A DNA stretch of 64,000 bases from Blautia sp. BIOML-A1. GTDB taxonomy: Bacteria; Bacillota; Clostridia; Lachnospirales; Lachnospiraceae. Below, piece by piece: positions 26,403-35,295 of this stretch; the stretch's first letter is position 1, and each line of letters begins with the position of its first letter. The notes beneath the pieces were generated by a model. That model saw only the letters and a list, made by a program, of their open reading frames with translations. It was not told the origin of the DNA and did no database searches. Both the position numbers and the translations under genes were made by a program. The stretch is taken from NCBI RefSeq assembly GCF_009883055.1, contig NZ_WWVR01000003.1, positions 71,368 to 135,367 on the forward strand, read 5' to 3'.

Positions 26403-27035
26403 TTAATTCTTACGACTATATCCAATGGTGCTTATTATGAGGGAAATTCCAAAAATCAAAATTGCCGCTATCCCTGTGATTAGCACATATGAATGAACAG
26501 AATTTACCATAGTAGCCATTCCCGGTCCATCTTCAAAATATTTTACAAAGTAAAACATTGGAATTACCACAATCAAGCCCATAGTTTGCGCAGAACGAAA
26601 ACCAAACCAATAAGTTAATGGCAAGCAAATTCCTGTCCATAATAATGGGATAATAATTGCTGCTGCAATCGAAAATAACCAGATAAGCATATCAAAGTTT
26701 TGAAAAATTATGCTGGATAAACTATTGAACGCAATGCTTCCCAAAATGCTGATTGCAACAGTATATATTACGGAAACATATTTACTTGCAACAACAGTAA
26801 AATTGCTTATCGGCATAGCTAATTGATATTTTTTCCAGCTTGCCTTTTCATCACTTGCGAAACTCATAATATTTTGCATACCGATTGTCATGGCAAACAT
26901 AACGGAAGCAAATAAGCCAGCATAAATTCCAGCATTGAAAATAAGCAGAACAATAGCTGCTGCTGCAATCAGAATAAGTTTCTTATCAATACTCTTGAAG
27001 AAAATGGATATGTCTTTATATATCAATCCTCGCAT
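26403..27035 (-). CDS. ABC-2 type transporter permease
   Basis: This 210-residue integral membrane protein has about six helices (for example LILIAAAAIVLLIFNAGIYAGL and ITGIAAILIFGISLIIST). The charged loop DEKASWKKYQLAMPISNFTVVASKY is typical of ABC-2 permeases (DUF3021/ABC2_membrane_2 type). Its start overlaps the ATPase gene by 13 bases. Together with the ATPase and the GntR regulator it forms a YtrABC-like operon, a class often induced by cell-wall antibiotics or peptides; the substrate is not deducible. Confidence 0.88.
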   Translation of the reverse strand: MRGLIYKDISIFFKSIDKKLILIAAAAIVLLIFNAGIYAGLFASVMFAMTIGMQNIMSFASDEKASWKKYQLAMPISNFTVVASKYVSVIYTVAISILGSIAFNSLSSIIFQNFDMLIWLFSIAAAIIIPLLWTGICLPLTYWFGFRSAQTMGLIVVIPMFYFVKYFEDGPGMATMVNSVHSYVLITGIAAILIFGISLIISTIGYSRKN

Positions 27036-27895
27036 GATGTACCTCCTTTAACATAGAAAAGCATAATATCTTCTAATGTGGCATTATCCACAATGATGTT
27101 TTTGTATTTTCGTTTGAATGCTTCCTTGTCATGAACAAGACACTCCACGCTCATATTTGTAGTTCGGTGTATGATATAATCATCAGAGGAAAGCTGTGCA
27201 AATTTTTCTTTTCCGCACTTTGCCACGCCATAATTATAAACAAGATTATCCTTCTGTTCCTCGAAAATGATTTTTCCCTGATGAATTAAAATCACATAGT
27301 CTGCAATTTTTTGTATGTCCGAAGTAATATGCGACGAAAAGAAGATAGAGCAATCTTCATCTTGGATAAATTCCAAAAATAGGTCTAATACTTCATCACG
27401 CACAACGGGATCGAGACCTGTTGTTGCTTCGTCCAAAATCAACAGTTTAGGTCTATGTGCTATAGCACAAATGATAGACAACTTCATTTTCATGCCTTTA
27501 GAAAATGTGCCAATCGTTTTCTTGGTCGGGATTTTGAATTTTTTCAAGTATCGCGAAAAAAGGTCACTATCCCATGTCTTATAAACTCCTTTCAAGATTT
27601 TTTCAATATCTGCGGTTGTAAACACATCATGAAAATTACATTCATCAAAAACAACGCCAATATTTTCTTTGACAGTTGGAATTGTATGGTCTATTCCAAA
27701 GACTTGTATCTGTCCGCTATCTTTGTTTAGTTCATTTAATATCAGATTGATAGTAGTGCTTTTTCCTGCACCATTCTCGCCAATAAAGCCTACAATCCTG
27801 CCTTTAGGGACTTTGAACGAAACATTGTCCAAAGAAAAATCTTCGAATTGCTTGCATAAATTCTGCACCAAAATGTTGTTATCCATGCCTGTCAC
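27023..27895 (-). CDS. ABC transporter ATP-binding protein
   Basis: This 290-residue ATPase has a complete nucleotide-binding domain: Walker A GENGAGKSTT near residue 38, Q-loop region GVVFDECN, signature FSKGMKMKL, Walker B LLILDEATTGLDP, and switch His in FFSSHITSD. The C-terminal 75 residues form the extension common in CcmA/YtrB-type exporters. ATG at 27893-27895 lies 6 bases after the regulator stop, and its stop overlaps the permease start, so the three genes are one operon. Confidence 0.93.
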   Translation of the reverse strand: MTGMDNNILVQNLCKQFEDFSLDNVSFKVPKGRIVGFIGENGAGKSTTINLILNELNKDSGQIQVFGIDHTIPTVKENIGVVFDECNFHDVFTTADIEKILKGVYKTWDSDLFSRYLKKFKIPTKKTIGTFSKGMKMKLSIICAIAHRPKLLILDEATTGLDPVVRDEVLDLFLEFIQDEDCSIFFSSHITSDIQKIADYVILIHQGKIIFEEQKDNLVYNYGVAKCGKEKFAQLSSDDYIIHRTTNMSVECLVHDKEAFKRKYKNIIVDNATLEDIMLFYVKGGTSCED

Positions 27896-27901
27896 CTCTC
27901 G

Positions 27902-28273
27902 TTATTCCTCGTAAAATAGTTTTAGAATATTCGTCATTTGCCCAAGACTAATGCCATGTGCTCGACCAATTTCTGCGACCTTTTGTAAAAGTTCTTCAGC
28001 AATTCGTAACTGTTCCTCTTGAATAAATTCCCTATTCTGTGATGCTACAAAACTGCCTTTTCCAGATACAGTTTCTATAAATCCATCTCTCGTTAAATCT
28101 TCATATGCTCTCTGAACGGTAATAACACTGATATGTAAATCTTTTGCTAAAGCTCTCATAGAAGGGAGGGCTTCGCCAGCAGATAATGTGCCGTCCATAA
28201 TAAAACTTTTTACTTGCATACAGATTTGTTCGTAAATAGGCTTATCACTGCTATTACTTATGATAATCTCCAC
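27902..28273 (-). CDS. GntR-family (YtrA-type) transcriptional regulator
   Basis: This 123-residue repressor has an N-terminal winged helix (PIYEQICMQVKSFIMDG ... LAKDLHISVITVQRAYEDL) and a short helical tail instead of a ligand domain, the YtrA subfamily layout. I chose the GTG at 28271-28273 (after GAGGTGAGCAA) because the fold begins there and the region upstream contains the operator and promoter. It heads the ABC operon it presumably represses; a long palindrome just upstream is the likely binding site. Confidence 0.9.
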   Translation of the reverse strand: MEIIISNSSDKPIYEQICMQVKSFIMDGTLSAGEALPSMRALAKDLHISVITVQRAYEDLTRDGFIETVSGKGSFVASQNREFIQEEQLRIAEELLQKVAEIGRAHGISLGQMTNILKLFYEE

Positions 28274-28294
28274 TTGCTCACCTCGCCATGTGCA

Positions 28295-28325
28295 CTTATC
28301 GTAATAAGTGTACTTATTCGATAAG
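28295..28325. promoter_or_regulatory. Palindromic operator of the YtrA-type regulator
   Basis: CTTATCGTAATAAGT and ACTTATTCGATAAG form a nearly perfect 31-base inverted repeat immediately downstream of the operon's -10 box. It overlaps the transcription start, where a GntR dimer would block initiation. Confidence 0.8.
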
Positions 28326-28328
28326 CAC

Positions 28329-28357
28329 AGTATAGGCGGTTTGTGTGAACCTGTCAA
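28329..28357 (-). promoter_or_regulatory. Sigma-A promoter of the GntR-ABC operon
   Basis: The minus strand reads TTGACA (28352-28357), 17 bases, TATACT (28329-28334). Confidence 0.85.
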
Positions 28358-28513
28358 GAGAAAAGATGTAAATACATTCGGAAAAGCGAGTGGCTGTCTA
28401 TCAAATTCTTGTATGTTACTTTACCGCACATGAGCATTATGTGTGGTCTTGGATCCAGATGATTCTGGTTCCGTTTTTACAAACCAGTTACTTAATCACT
28501 TTTCTTAAAAAGG

Positions 28514-28552
28514 CAAAAAAATAGAACGTATAGATTATTTCCATACGCTCTA
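28514..28552 (-). terminator. Terminator after the small membrane protein gene
   Basis: The minus strand carries AGAGCGTATGG and CTATACGTTCT arms with a 7-base loop, followed by ATTTTTTT. Confidence 0.85.
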
Positions 28553-28605
28553 TCTCACATTTCATATTAAATTTTTGAATTCTACAAACTTGAAATTGAC
28601 ATAAC

Positions 28606-28791
28606 TCACTTAGATTGCTTATGCCAAGCATATAAGTAGATAGCAAGGAACACTCCCGCAAAGCAACTAATGATTATGCCTGCAATCAAAGCAGGATAAT
28701 AACTTGTAATCACTCCTGTATCTGCTGTTATGATGAAGATAATACCAATAACGAATGCTATAACATAGATAATAGGCATAAACTTTTTCAT
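28606..28791 (-). CDS. Small two-helix membrane protein
   Basis: This 61-residue protein has two hydrophobic helices (PIIYVIAFVIGIIFIIT and ALIAGIIISCFAGVFLAIYLY) with a short loop and a basic C-terminus. ATG at 28789-28791 follows AGGAGGTGATTT, an excellent ribosome site, and a strong terminator lies 54 bases downstream of the stop. It looks like a stand-alone gene. Family and function are unknown. Confidence 0.75.
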   Translation of the reverse strand: MKKFMPIIYVIAFVIGIIFIITADTGVITSYYPALIAGIIISCFAGVFLAIYLYAWHKQSK

Positions 28792-29049
28792 AAAATCACC
28801 TCCTAGTCAACTCCAGATTTGTTACTCACATGATATTTCATTGAAATGATAACGTTTAGGATACAACGAAAAGTGAACCCTTATGTACTTGAAGAATCTG
28901 AAATACGATTCCTCCCTGTAAATACCAATCTGTTCAACAAAGCAATTAAAATTTATTCTTCTCAGTGGTCTTAATATATAGTTTATCAAAATATAGAAGA
29001 AATGAATATATATTTTCTTTTAATACTTTTCTAAAAAAGCTTTATTTTA

Positions 29050-29424
29050 TCACTCTCCAGTCACCGGACGCATCATGGAAAGCAGCTCTTTCCGGTAATG
29101 ATCGGCCTTTTCCTGATTGCCCTGTTCTTTCCGTACCATCTTTGTGATTCCCGGATACTGTCCCGGGAAGCTTTGCAGCATGATACCATCTCCATAGATC
29201 AGGTAAACATCTCCGTCTGTCATATCTTCCTCTGTCAGCTTCTTTCCATTCTCATCCGTAAGCTTATCCGGTATCGTTCCGGAGAAAATCGTGTCCGTGT
29301 CCAGATCCGCAAAATACCAGCTGTTATCATCTGTATGAAAATACACTGCTGTCATCGGCTTTTCCCCGCATCCCGCCAGACAGAACATAACAAGTACCGC
29401 CAGCATCACGATCCATTTTTTCAT
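29050..29424 (-). CDS. Small lipoprotein with DUF3221-like fold
   Basis: This 124-residue lipoprotein has a signal ending in the lipobox LAGC (Cys19). The rest has a beta-barrel-like pattern (AVYFHTDDNSWYFADLDTD, DGDVYLIYGDGIMLQSFPGQ) seen in YobA/DUF3221 proteins of Firmicutes. ATG at 29422-29424 follows GGAGGTGG. It would sit on the outer face of the membrane; its role is unknown. It stands alone between the small membrane protein and the M28 peptidase. Confidence 0.8.
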   Translation of the reverse strand: MKKWIVMLAVLVMFCLAGCGEKPMTAVYFHTDDNSWYFADLDTDTIFSGTIPDKLTDENGKKLTEEDMTDGDVYLIYGDGIMLQSFPGQYPGITKMVRKEQGNQEKADHYRKELLSMMRPVTGE

Positions 29425-29564
29425 TATTCCACCTCCTGGTCTCTGTCAGTATTTGATTATTTCGACTTCGCACCGTGCTAGCACCATGAAAAACATTAAT
29501 ATTACTGACTTCTACAATGTTTTTTATCTGGCACTACCATTAGTGGGAGATTTTTGATATAAAT

Positions 29565-30542
29565 TTAATTGATCGTTGGAAGTACTTCCATAACCTGATC
29601 AATCACTTCCACAATTCTCTGTATATCCATATTTTCTTTTACATCAGAACTATCATTCACGTTCAAACCATCTTGCCAGTCCTGGACAATAGATACTGCC
29701 GGGATATTCACTAATGCAAACGGATAATGGTCACTGTTGGTTGCCATTGTCAGGAAAAATCTGTCACTGGGTGTAAATAGTTCTGACATACTGTTTTTAT
29801 TTAATTCTGCCAGTTTTTTCAATCCCTCATCATCATATTCCGCATTGTCTGGTCTTTTGTTTCCTTCGATCATCGCCATATAACCCAGATCACTTTTTTC
29901 TGCAATAGTATCAATATTTATTACTCCGATGATCTGTTTCCGCTCGTCCTCCGTCAGCTTACCAACATACCATCTTGAACCCAGCATATATTTCTCTTCG
30001 CCCGAGAACAGGATGAATTTTATATTATACGGTATCTCTGTATCTTTTAAAATCCTTGCCAGTTCAAGCACTGCTGCCACTCCGGAACCGTTATCATTGG
30101 CGCCCACCGAATCTTCTGCACTGTCATAATGGGCACTTATGATCAGATTTTTTGTAGTATCAATGGATGAGTTTTTTGTCACAATGATATTTTCACCAAT
30201 GCCGTCAACAATTGCATTCTCGGCTGTTGATGCCAGAAACACATCCGCCTGCGAGGAATGCCTTATTGCATTCTCATTGTTTTCATCGTTATATTCGAAT
30301 TTCTGGTATTCTATATTGTCATATCCCAGATTGCCAAAATATTTACTAATATATTCTTTTACATTCTGTATTGCATCAGAATTTATTGGACGCGGTTCAG
30401 AAGTGATTTCATCGATGATCTGTTCAATATTCTGTTCCAAAGGCTCTATTATTGTACCGTTCTGGGTAACACTCTCCGCCATTGTCTGAATTGGTGCTAT
30501 TAATGATATAACCATAATTAAGGCAATTGTAATTTTTTTCAT
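29565..30542 (-). CDS. Secreted M28-family zinc aminopeptidase
   Basis: This 325-residue exported exopeptidase has a signal peptide (KKITIALIMVISLIAPIQTMA). Zinc-binding and catalytic residues of family M28 are visible: His138 in SAHYD, the bridging Asp150 in GANDNGSG, the catalytic Glu pair 182-183 in SGEEK, Asp211 in INIDTI and a C-terminal His in SDHYPF. There is no PA insert or anchor, so it is the simple secreted form. It probably trims N-terminal residues from extracellular peptides. No operon partner is evident. Confidence 0.92.
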   Translation of the reverse strand: MKKITIALIMVISLIAPIQTMAESVTQNGTIIEPLEQNIEQIIDEITSEPRPINSDAIQNVKEYISKYFGNLGYDNIEYQKFEYNDENNENAIRHSSQADVFLASTAENAIVDGIGENIIVTKNSSIDTTKNLIISAHYDSAEDSVGANDNGSGVAAVLELARILKDTEIPYNIKFILFSGEEKYMLGSRWYVGKLTEDERKQIIGVINIDTIAEKSDLGYMAMIEGNKRPDNAEYDDEGLKKLAELNKNSMSELFTPSDRFFLTMATNSDHYPFALVNIPAVSIVQDWQDGLNVNDSSDVKENMDIQRIVEVIDQVMEVLPTIN

Positions 30543-30957
30543 TTGTGAGCTTCCTCATTTTACCAAGTATTAATCAGTATCTTTTATCCAATAACTTTCC
30601 ATGCAGAACCATAGGCTACAACGAAAGCTTTTTTCCATACCATAAACATTATCATTTAAATCTCAGATTTTGAAAAAGGGACAGACATTGATAAATTCAC
30701 TTAGTTCCATTCTGGGCTATGTACGGAACATTACAACCACATGATCAAAAAGCAGTAAATCTGATATTCAAATGTACATTGTGATTCTTTTTTTTACAAA
30801 ATTAGCTTTTTTATCATTTATGTTATCAACTGATACTATTATACCATGAACTGCATCACCAACCAAGTGTTCTTTTTTGCTTTTACAGCGTTCGTACAGT
30901 GCTTTTACAATTCATTGCATATCTGTAAAGGAAAGAGACTTCTTGCTATATATTATG
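30543..30957. other. Intergenic region with IS605-type right-end remnant
   Basis: I see no gene here. The part at about 30905-30957 matches the segment at 51797-51850 (shared TTCTTGCTATATATT...GTTAAAT and TGTA-AGGAA-GAG), suggesting both are decayed right ends of an IS200/IS605-type element. The rest is AT-rich sequence without a clear promoter. Confidence 0.45.
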
Positions 30958-31665
30958 TTAAATTCCTGAAAGTAATTTCTTTGCGTTCTCCAGGTTATTC
31001 TTTCCATTTATTTTTAGATATACTTTACTGATTTCAGAAGGCTCTCCTATTTCTCTGCAGAGATCCTGTGCCTGGGAAATGGGTATGTAGATTTCGTTGC
31101 CTTCTGTTACTACAGCGGCTTTACAGGGCATATATGAGGTTTGCGGTTCTCTTGCGGAATTGCCGGATAAAGTGGTAAGATCATCCGCGGCTTTGGAAGT
31201 ATCCTTCTCTTTTTCATCCAGGGAATAAAAAATATTCAGGTTTTCACCCATCTCTAAAAATTTTTCCTGTTGTTTTTTTGAAATGGCATGATTATTATAG
31301 TCTTTCATATCCCGTAGGGAACCATTTCCCAGCAATAACAACGGCATCTTCCCCAGTTCATTCTGAGTTGGATTTTTTCCAAACGCATTCATATCAATTC
31401 CTGAAAAAGTCGTTGTTTCCGTATAATCTTCAATTTTGATGACAACCGGGACTTCTATGACTGGCCAGATTTCTTTTATACCTTTTATCTTCTTCGCTTT
31501 CTGCAAAAAATCTTCATCATAAGCCAGATCTCCAAGTGGGAGCAGCACAGTAAATTGCCGTTTTTCTTCTTTCATGCCTGCCAGCAGCATTCCTAATAAT
31601 GTAAGTATCAATGCCAGCAGAAGTATGACAAATAAGGTAAAGCTGTCTATTTTTTTTCTTTTCAA
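30958..31665 (-). CDS. Single-pass MacB-PCD-like membrane protein (possibly truncated)
   Basis: This 235-residue protein has one N-terminal helix (FTLFVILLLALILTLLGMLLAG) and an extracytoplasmic domain resembling the periplasmic core of MacB/FtsX-type ABC permeases (IKEIWPVIEVPVVI, TTFSGIDMNAFG, MPLLLLGNGSLRDM, VYLKINGKNNLENAKKLLSGI). The C-terminal three helices of a full MacB permease are absent. The stop codon lies at the edge of an IS605-end remnant, so the gene may have been shortened. It overlaps the CARDB-like surface gene by 4 bases and is last in the eight-gene block. Confidence 0.75.
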   Translation of the reverse strand: MKRKKIDSFTLFVILLLALILTLLGMLLAGMKEEKRQFTVLLPLGDLAYDEDFLQKAKKIKGIKEIWPVIEVPVVIKIEDYTETTTFSGIDMNAFGKNPTQNELGKMPLLLLGNGSLRDMKDYNNHAISKKQQEKFLEMGENLNIFYSLDEKEKDTSKAADDLTTLSGNSAREPQTSYMPCKAAVVTEGNEIYIPISQAQDLCREIGEPSEISKVYLKINGKNNLENAKKLLSGI

Positions 31666-32960
31666 TGAGAAGCCGCCTTTCTCACTTCTTCGAGAAGGAT
31701 ATTTTTCTTATGAAGCTTTCTGACCAGAATCAGGATTATGGAAATAAGCAGTACTGCAACAACTGCAGCTATGGAATACCACCAGTTATTGGTTTTCTCC
31801 TGGTCATCTTCAACCTTTAAAGACTTTATCTGGGTTTCTTTGATTTCAGAATCAAATTTCATTTCTTCCTCGTATGATTTGCCATCTGCATCCTCATACG
31901 TAAGAATTAATTGACCTGCACATTTTCCTGTTTTTCCTTTTACATATATGCGAAGACTTCCCTGGGATAAATCTCCGGCCTCTATGGTCCCTAAGAATGC
32001 AGTATCGTTTGAGCTTAATTCATCAGCCTTTAAGCTGACACTTGCATTGTAAATTTTGTCTCTTCCGAGATTCATTGCTTTTACCGGGATCTCTACTGTA
32101 TCCATAGTGTACAAAACAGATGGAATATCTGAAGCTTCCAGCTTAACACGAACCGGTTGGATGATCTGAAAAGACAGTAATTCTGTACCGGTAGTTGCCG
32201 TTGCTTTCGAATCTTCATAATCCAGAGAAAAAGTAATGACAGCCTGGCCAGGATCACAGTTTTCTGTTATAGTAATCATCTGTTCCAAAGTAATTGCTTC
32301 ACCAGGAGCCAGGACTTGTACATAAAAAGAGTTTTTCTCAAATTCGATTCCTTTGTTCTCTGTAGAAAGGGAAATTTTTAAACCAAATACATTTTGACTG
32401 CAGCTTTTATTTCGAAATGTCAGCGACATTTCTGTTGTAGAACCAGCCTCCAATCGTCCACCTGAAAGATTGCTGTCTTCTAATAATACCTGCGGTTTAT
32501 GTAATATTTTTTCACTTGATGAGTCTGATGTTGAATTACCTCCTCCCCCACCGCCCGAATACCCTCCGTTGTCTATAACCGGATCTGTTATCTGCGGGGC
32601 GTCACCGTCTTCCGGATTATCACTGTCTATTACAACATGAAAAGGATTCGATTTAGAACCATCACCAAAGTCATCTCCTGATGTAAAAATATCCGGATCC
32701 GGATTTTCTTTATCGGTATCAGCTTTATCAGGAGTCTTTTCATCCTCTGCCGGAGGTTCGGTACTCGTAGAATCATCCTCTTTTTCATCAAGGGTTAACG
32801 AGTTGTCATTCTCATAAGATACGGACGGATCTGAGTCCGTAAATCCTTCTTCAGCAGATGTAATCTCCGTGTTTTGAGGCTCTGTGGCAAAAACGGTAGC
32901 TGGAAGAAATATTATTGTCGTACACAATACTAATGCCGTTTTTACAAATAAATTTCTCAT
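31662..32960 (-). CDS. Membrane-anchored CARDB/COG1361-like surface protein
   Basis: This 432-residue protein has a signal peptide (LCTTIIFLPATVFA), an acidic Ser/Thr/Asp/Glu linker (about 25-130), a Gly-rich patch (GGYSGGGGGG), and two Ig-like CARDB/NEW3-type domains (for example MSLTFRNKSCSQNVFGLKI and VEIPVKAMNLGRDKIYNASV). A C-terminal helix (WWYSIAAVVAVLLISIILI) follows, with a basic tail. Such domain pairs occur beside export or MacB-type permeases. It sits between the ABC ATPase and the MacB-like protein with overlapping or 2-base junctions, so it is an integral part of this transport system, perhaps an extracytoplasmic scaffold. Confidence 0.82.
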   Translation of the reverse strand: MRNLFVKTALVLCTTIIFLPATVFATEPQNTEITSAEEGFTDSDPSVSYENDNSLTLDEKEDDSTSTEPPAEDEKTPDKADTDKENPDPDIFTSGDDFGDGSKSNPFHVVIDSDNPEDGDAPQITDPVIDNGGYSGGGGGGNSTSDSSSEKILHKPQVLLEDSNLSGGRLEAGSTTEMSLTFRNKSCSQNVFGLKISLSTENKGIEFEKNSFYVQVLAPGEAITLEQMITITENCDPGQAVITFSLDYEDSKATATTGTELLSFQIIQPVRVKLEASDIPSVLYTMDTVEIPVKAMNLGRDKIYNASVSLKADELSSNDTAFLGTIEAGDLSQGSLRIYVKGKTGKCAGQLILTYEDADGKSYEEEMKFDSEIKETQIKSLKVEDDQEKTNNWWYSIAAVVAVLLISIILILVRKLHKKNILLEEVRKAASH

Positions 32961-32962
32961 TA

Positions 32963-33679
32963 TCAGGCAGTCCTTTCTCTTAAGATTCCTCCATCCATTT
33001 CATATACGTGGTCACATAAGATTCTGATGTCCTCTTCATTATGGCTTGCCAGCAAAATGGTTTTTCCTGCTGCTTTTAAATCCAGCAGCAGTTCTCTTAT
33101 TTCTTCCACGCCATGTTTATCCAGTCCATTAAACGGCTCATCCAGGATCAAAAACAGAGGATCTTCCATAATGGCCTGTGCAATACCAAGGCGTTGACGC
33201 ATTCCAAGGGAATATTTTCCGACTGGTTTCTTCATGTCCGGATCCAATCCTACCCTTTTTAAGACTATGCGGATATCGGCCTTCGAAATCCGGCCATTCA
33301 TGTCTGCCAGGATCTCCAGATTTTTAAAGCCCGTATATTGTGTAAGAAAACCGGGAGTCTCGATAATAACTCCAAGACTTTCAGGAAAATCCACATCATG
33401 GCCTATTTTTTTTCCAAATACAAAAATAGTGCCCGTAGTTACAGGGAGAAACCCACAGATGCATTTCATAAGAACGGTCTTTCCGGAACCGTTATTTCCA
33501 ACAATCCCATAGACGTTCCCTGTTTTCAAGGAAAGATTTACTTCCTGTAACACGATGTCTTCACCGAAACGTTTGGTCACGTGTTCTATTTTTACGCAGG
33601 TGTTCTGCATCATTCCACTTGCTCTTTGCGGATCACAGGCCAGATTAAATGTCCCTTCAGATTTCTTCCAATCTTCCAT
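32963..33679 (-). CDS. ABC transporter ATP-binding protein of the two-component-linked system
   Basis: This 238-residue ATPase has Walker A GNNGSGKTVL, signature YSLGMRQRLG, Walker B FLILDEPFNGLD and switch His in LASHNEED. I place the start at ATG 33677-33679, preceded by GGAGGTGTTTTAT, which overlaps the upstream permease by 23 bases. The unusual N-terminal extension of about 30 residues before the fold (VKIEHVTKRFG) may be real or the start may be internal. It should energise the two ABC-2 permeases encoded just upstream. Confidence 0.9.
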   Translation of the reverse strand: MEDWKKSEGTFNLACDPQRASGMMQNTCVKIEHVTKRFGEDIVLQEVNLSLKTGNVYGIVGNNGSGKTVLMKCICGFLPVTTGTIFVFGKKIGHDVDFPESLGVIIETPGFLTQYTGFKNLEILADMNGRISKADIRIVLKRVGLDPDMKKPVGKYSLGMRQRLGIAQAIMEDPLFLILDEPFNGLDKHGVEEIRELLLDLKAAGKTILLASHNEEDIRILCDHVYEMDGGILRERTA

Positions 33680-34385
33680 ATAAAACACCTCCCAGAATTC
33701 CCAGCATTACTAATAAAAACAACAGTAGAAATAGCCAAAGTCCTATTTTGTCCGGTCCCCAATTTTTATCAGCCAGTATCCATTCTACTGGATAAAACCA
33801 TATCTGATTTTTAAAATAGCGGTCATGAAGAATAATTCCGAAATAGAAGCTTACAAAAGGGATTCCATATACCATGTAAGCAGAATCCCATAAAATCCCG
33901 CAGCTTCCACCGAAAGTACTTATGATACTTCCGATAAGTCCTGTCCGGAATGCCTTCATGAGCAAGTCCAGAAGTGCTTCTTTCTGAATAGCACCCTGTA
34001 TCTCCAGCGGATAGAACACAATAAAATTGATAAAAAGTACCGTTAGTATAGCTAATGTCCAGACCATAAAACCAGACATCATAATAGAAAAGACTTTACC
34101 TTCGACATACTGTCTGCGGGTCGTTCTGGGAAGTATCTCCTTTAAAAATCCACTTTTATATTCTTGCAGAATGGAATCACTCCATGGCAATACGGCCGCT
34201 ACCGGAATGGCAAAAGATACTGCCTGACTTTTTAAGGAACCTTCCAGTATACTGATAAAAGTACCACATGCCAGTGCTTTTTTTAAGCTGGGATAAGTCT
34301 GGCCAATGGCGATGGAGATGCAGGCTATCAGCCATGCTGCCAGAAAATTCTTATTAAATAACATACGTTTTGTTTCACCCCACAC
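33657..34385 (-). CDS. ABC-2 type permease subunit
   Basis: This 242-residue integral membrane protein has about six helices, with an early cytoplasmic loop (ILPRTTRRQYVEGKVFS) of the type found in lantibiotic-immunity and bacteriocin exporters. It is shorter than the partner permease. Its end overlaps the ATPase start and its start lies 18 bases after the second permease. I infer that both form a heterodimer. Substrate unknown. Confidence 0.82.
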   Translation of the reverse strand: MWGETKRMLFNKNFLAAWLIACISIAIGQTYPSLKKALACGTFISILEGSLKSQAVSFAIPVAAVLPWSDSILQEYKSGFLKEILPRTTRRQYVEGKVFSIMMSGFMVWTLAILTVLFINFIVFYPLEIQGAIQKEALLDLLMKAFRTGLIGSIISTFGGSCGILWDSAYMVYGIPFVSFYFGIILHDRYFKNQIWFYPVEWILADKNWGPDKIGLWLFLLLFLLVMLGILGGVLYGRLEEI

Positions 34386-34403
34386 AGGTATTCCCCCTCC
34401 CGA

Positions 34404-35294
34404 TCATGTCTTTTCTCCAAGAAATTCAAAGGTATATTTTTTCATCCGGTTAATTGCAAAAACTGCAAGAAGAACTAAAATACCCAGAAAAAACATGTAG
34501 GAATGCGTGATTTTCGGGAGCAATGGGTCATAACCTAAGTTATGTTTTCCGTATACTGCCTGGTTCAGAGGACTGATCCAGCAGATTAATACATTTACCT
34601 GATACATTTCGTATTTTTCTTTATGTAAAATTGCAGCCAGTACTTTCGGGTCCAATAAAAAACCAAAAACACTGTAAAGAAGGCCAAAAATCATCCCCTT
34701 AGTCTTCCCTTTATAGAGATTTCCTACAAGGATTACAAAGCTTAAGGTCAGCGAATAACAAAACAGAAGGAAGAAAACCTGCAGCATACAGCCATAGGGT
34801 GAGATACTTTCCATGACCCTTACTGTAGAAGGGACCTGCAGGTTTTTTCCTAATTCTGAATAACCAAGCATGGCCGCAGTTTCGCTCCACAGGTTACCTG
34901 GATAACTCTTTTTCATACACAGCACGGCCGTAAATAACAGCATCAAAACCGTATATAAAACAGTTACAAGAATAACATAAATGAATTGACCTAAAAGCCA
35001 TTTCCTCTTGGTTGTCCGGGTCAGCTGGTATGGAGTAATAGGTGTCATCTTCGGCAGGTCAGAAAACATAAGAAGCAAGAGCAGCGAACTGGACAGTACT
35101 GCTATCCCATCCCCAAATGTCCAGATAAATGGCTCAATGGCCTGTACCGGTGTATCGTAGGTCTCCATTACAACCATGATTCTGCCTGTAAGTAGAAAAC
35201 TAAGTACAAATTCTAACAGAAATATAAAAATAACTTTGGGATTGCGTAAAAATCCGAAGAAATTGTACCGTACAATTCCAAATACCTGCCTCAT
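34404..35294 (-). CDS. ABC-2 type permease subunit
   Basis: This 296-residue protein has about six helices (FIFLLEFVLSFLLTGRIMVV near residue 25, VLSSSLLLLLMFSD, LGQFIYVILVTVLYTVLMLLF, and a C-terminal FFLGILVLLAVFAINRM). The loop YQLTRTTKRKWLLGQ after helix two is typical of ABC-2 exporters. It starts one base after the lipoprotein stop, so translation is coupled. It pairs with the following permease and ATPase. Confidence 0.82.
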   Translation of the reverse strand: MRQVFGIVRYNFFGFLRNPKVIFIFLLEFVLSFLLTGRIMVVMETYDTPVQAIEPFIWTFGDGIAVLSSSLLLLLMFSDLPKMTPITPYQLTRTTKRKWLLGQFIYVILVTVLYTVLMLLFTAVLCMKKSYPGNLWSETAAMLGYSELGKNLQVPSTVRVMESISPYGCMLQVFFLLFCYSLTLSFVILVGNLYKGKTKGMIFGLLYSVFGFLLDPKVLAAILHKEKYEMYQVNVLICWISPLNQAVYGKHNLGYDPLLPKITHSYMFFLGILVLLAVFAINRMKKYTFEFLGEKT

Positions 35295-35295
35295 G

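Noticed and set aside
25883..26425. Longer start for the sigma-like regulator
   Set aside because: The extra 60 codons have no family similarity, and the ATG at 26245 has a good ribosome site.
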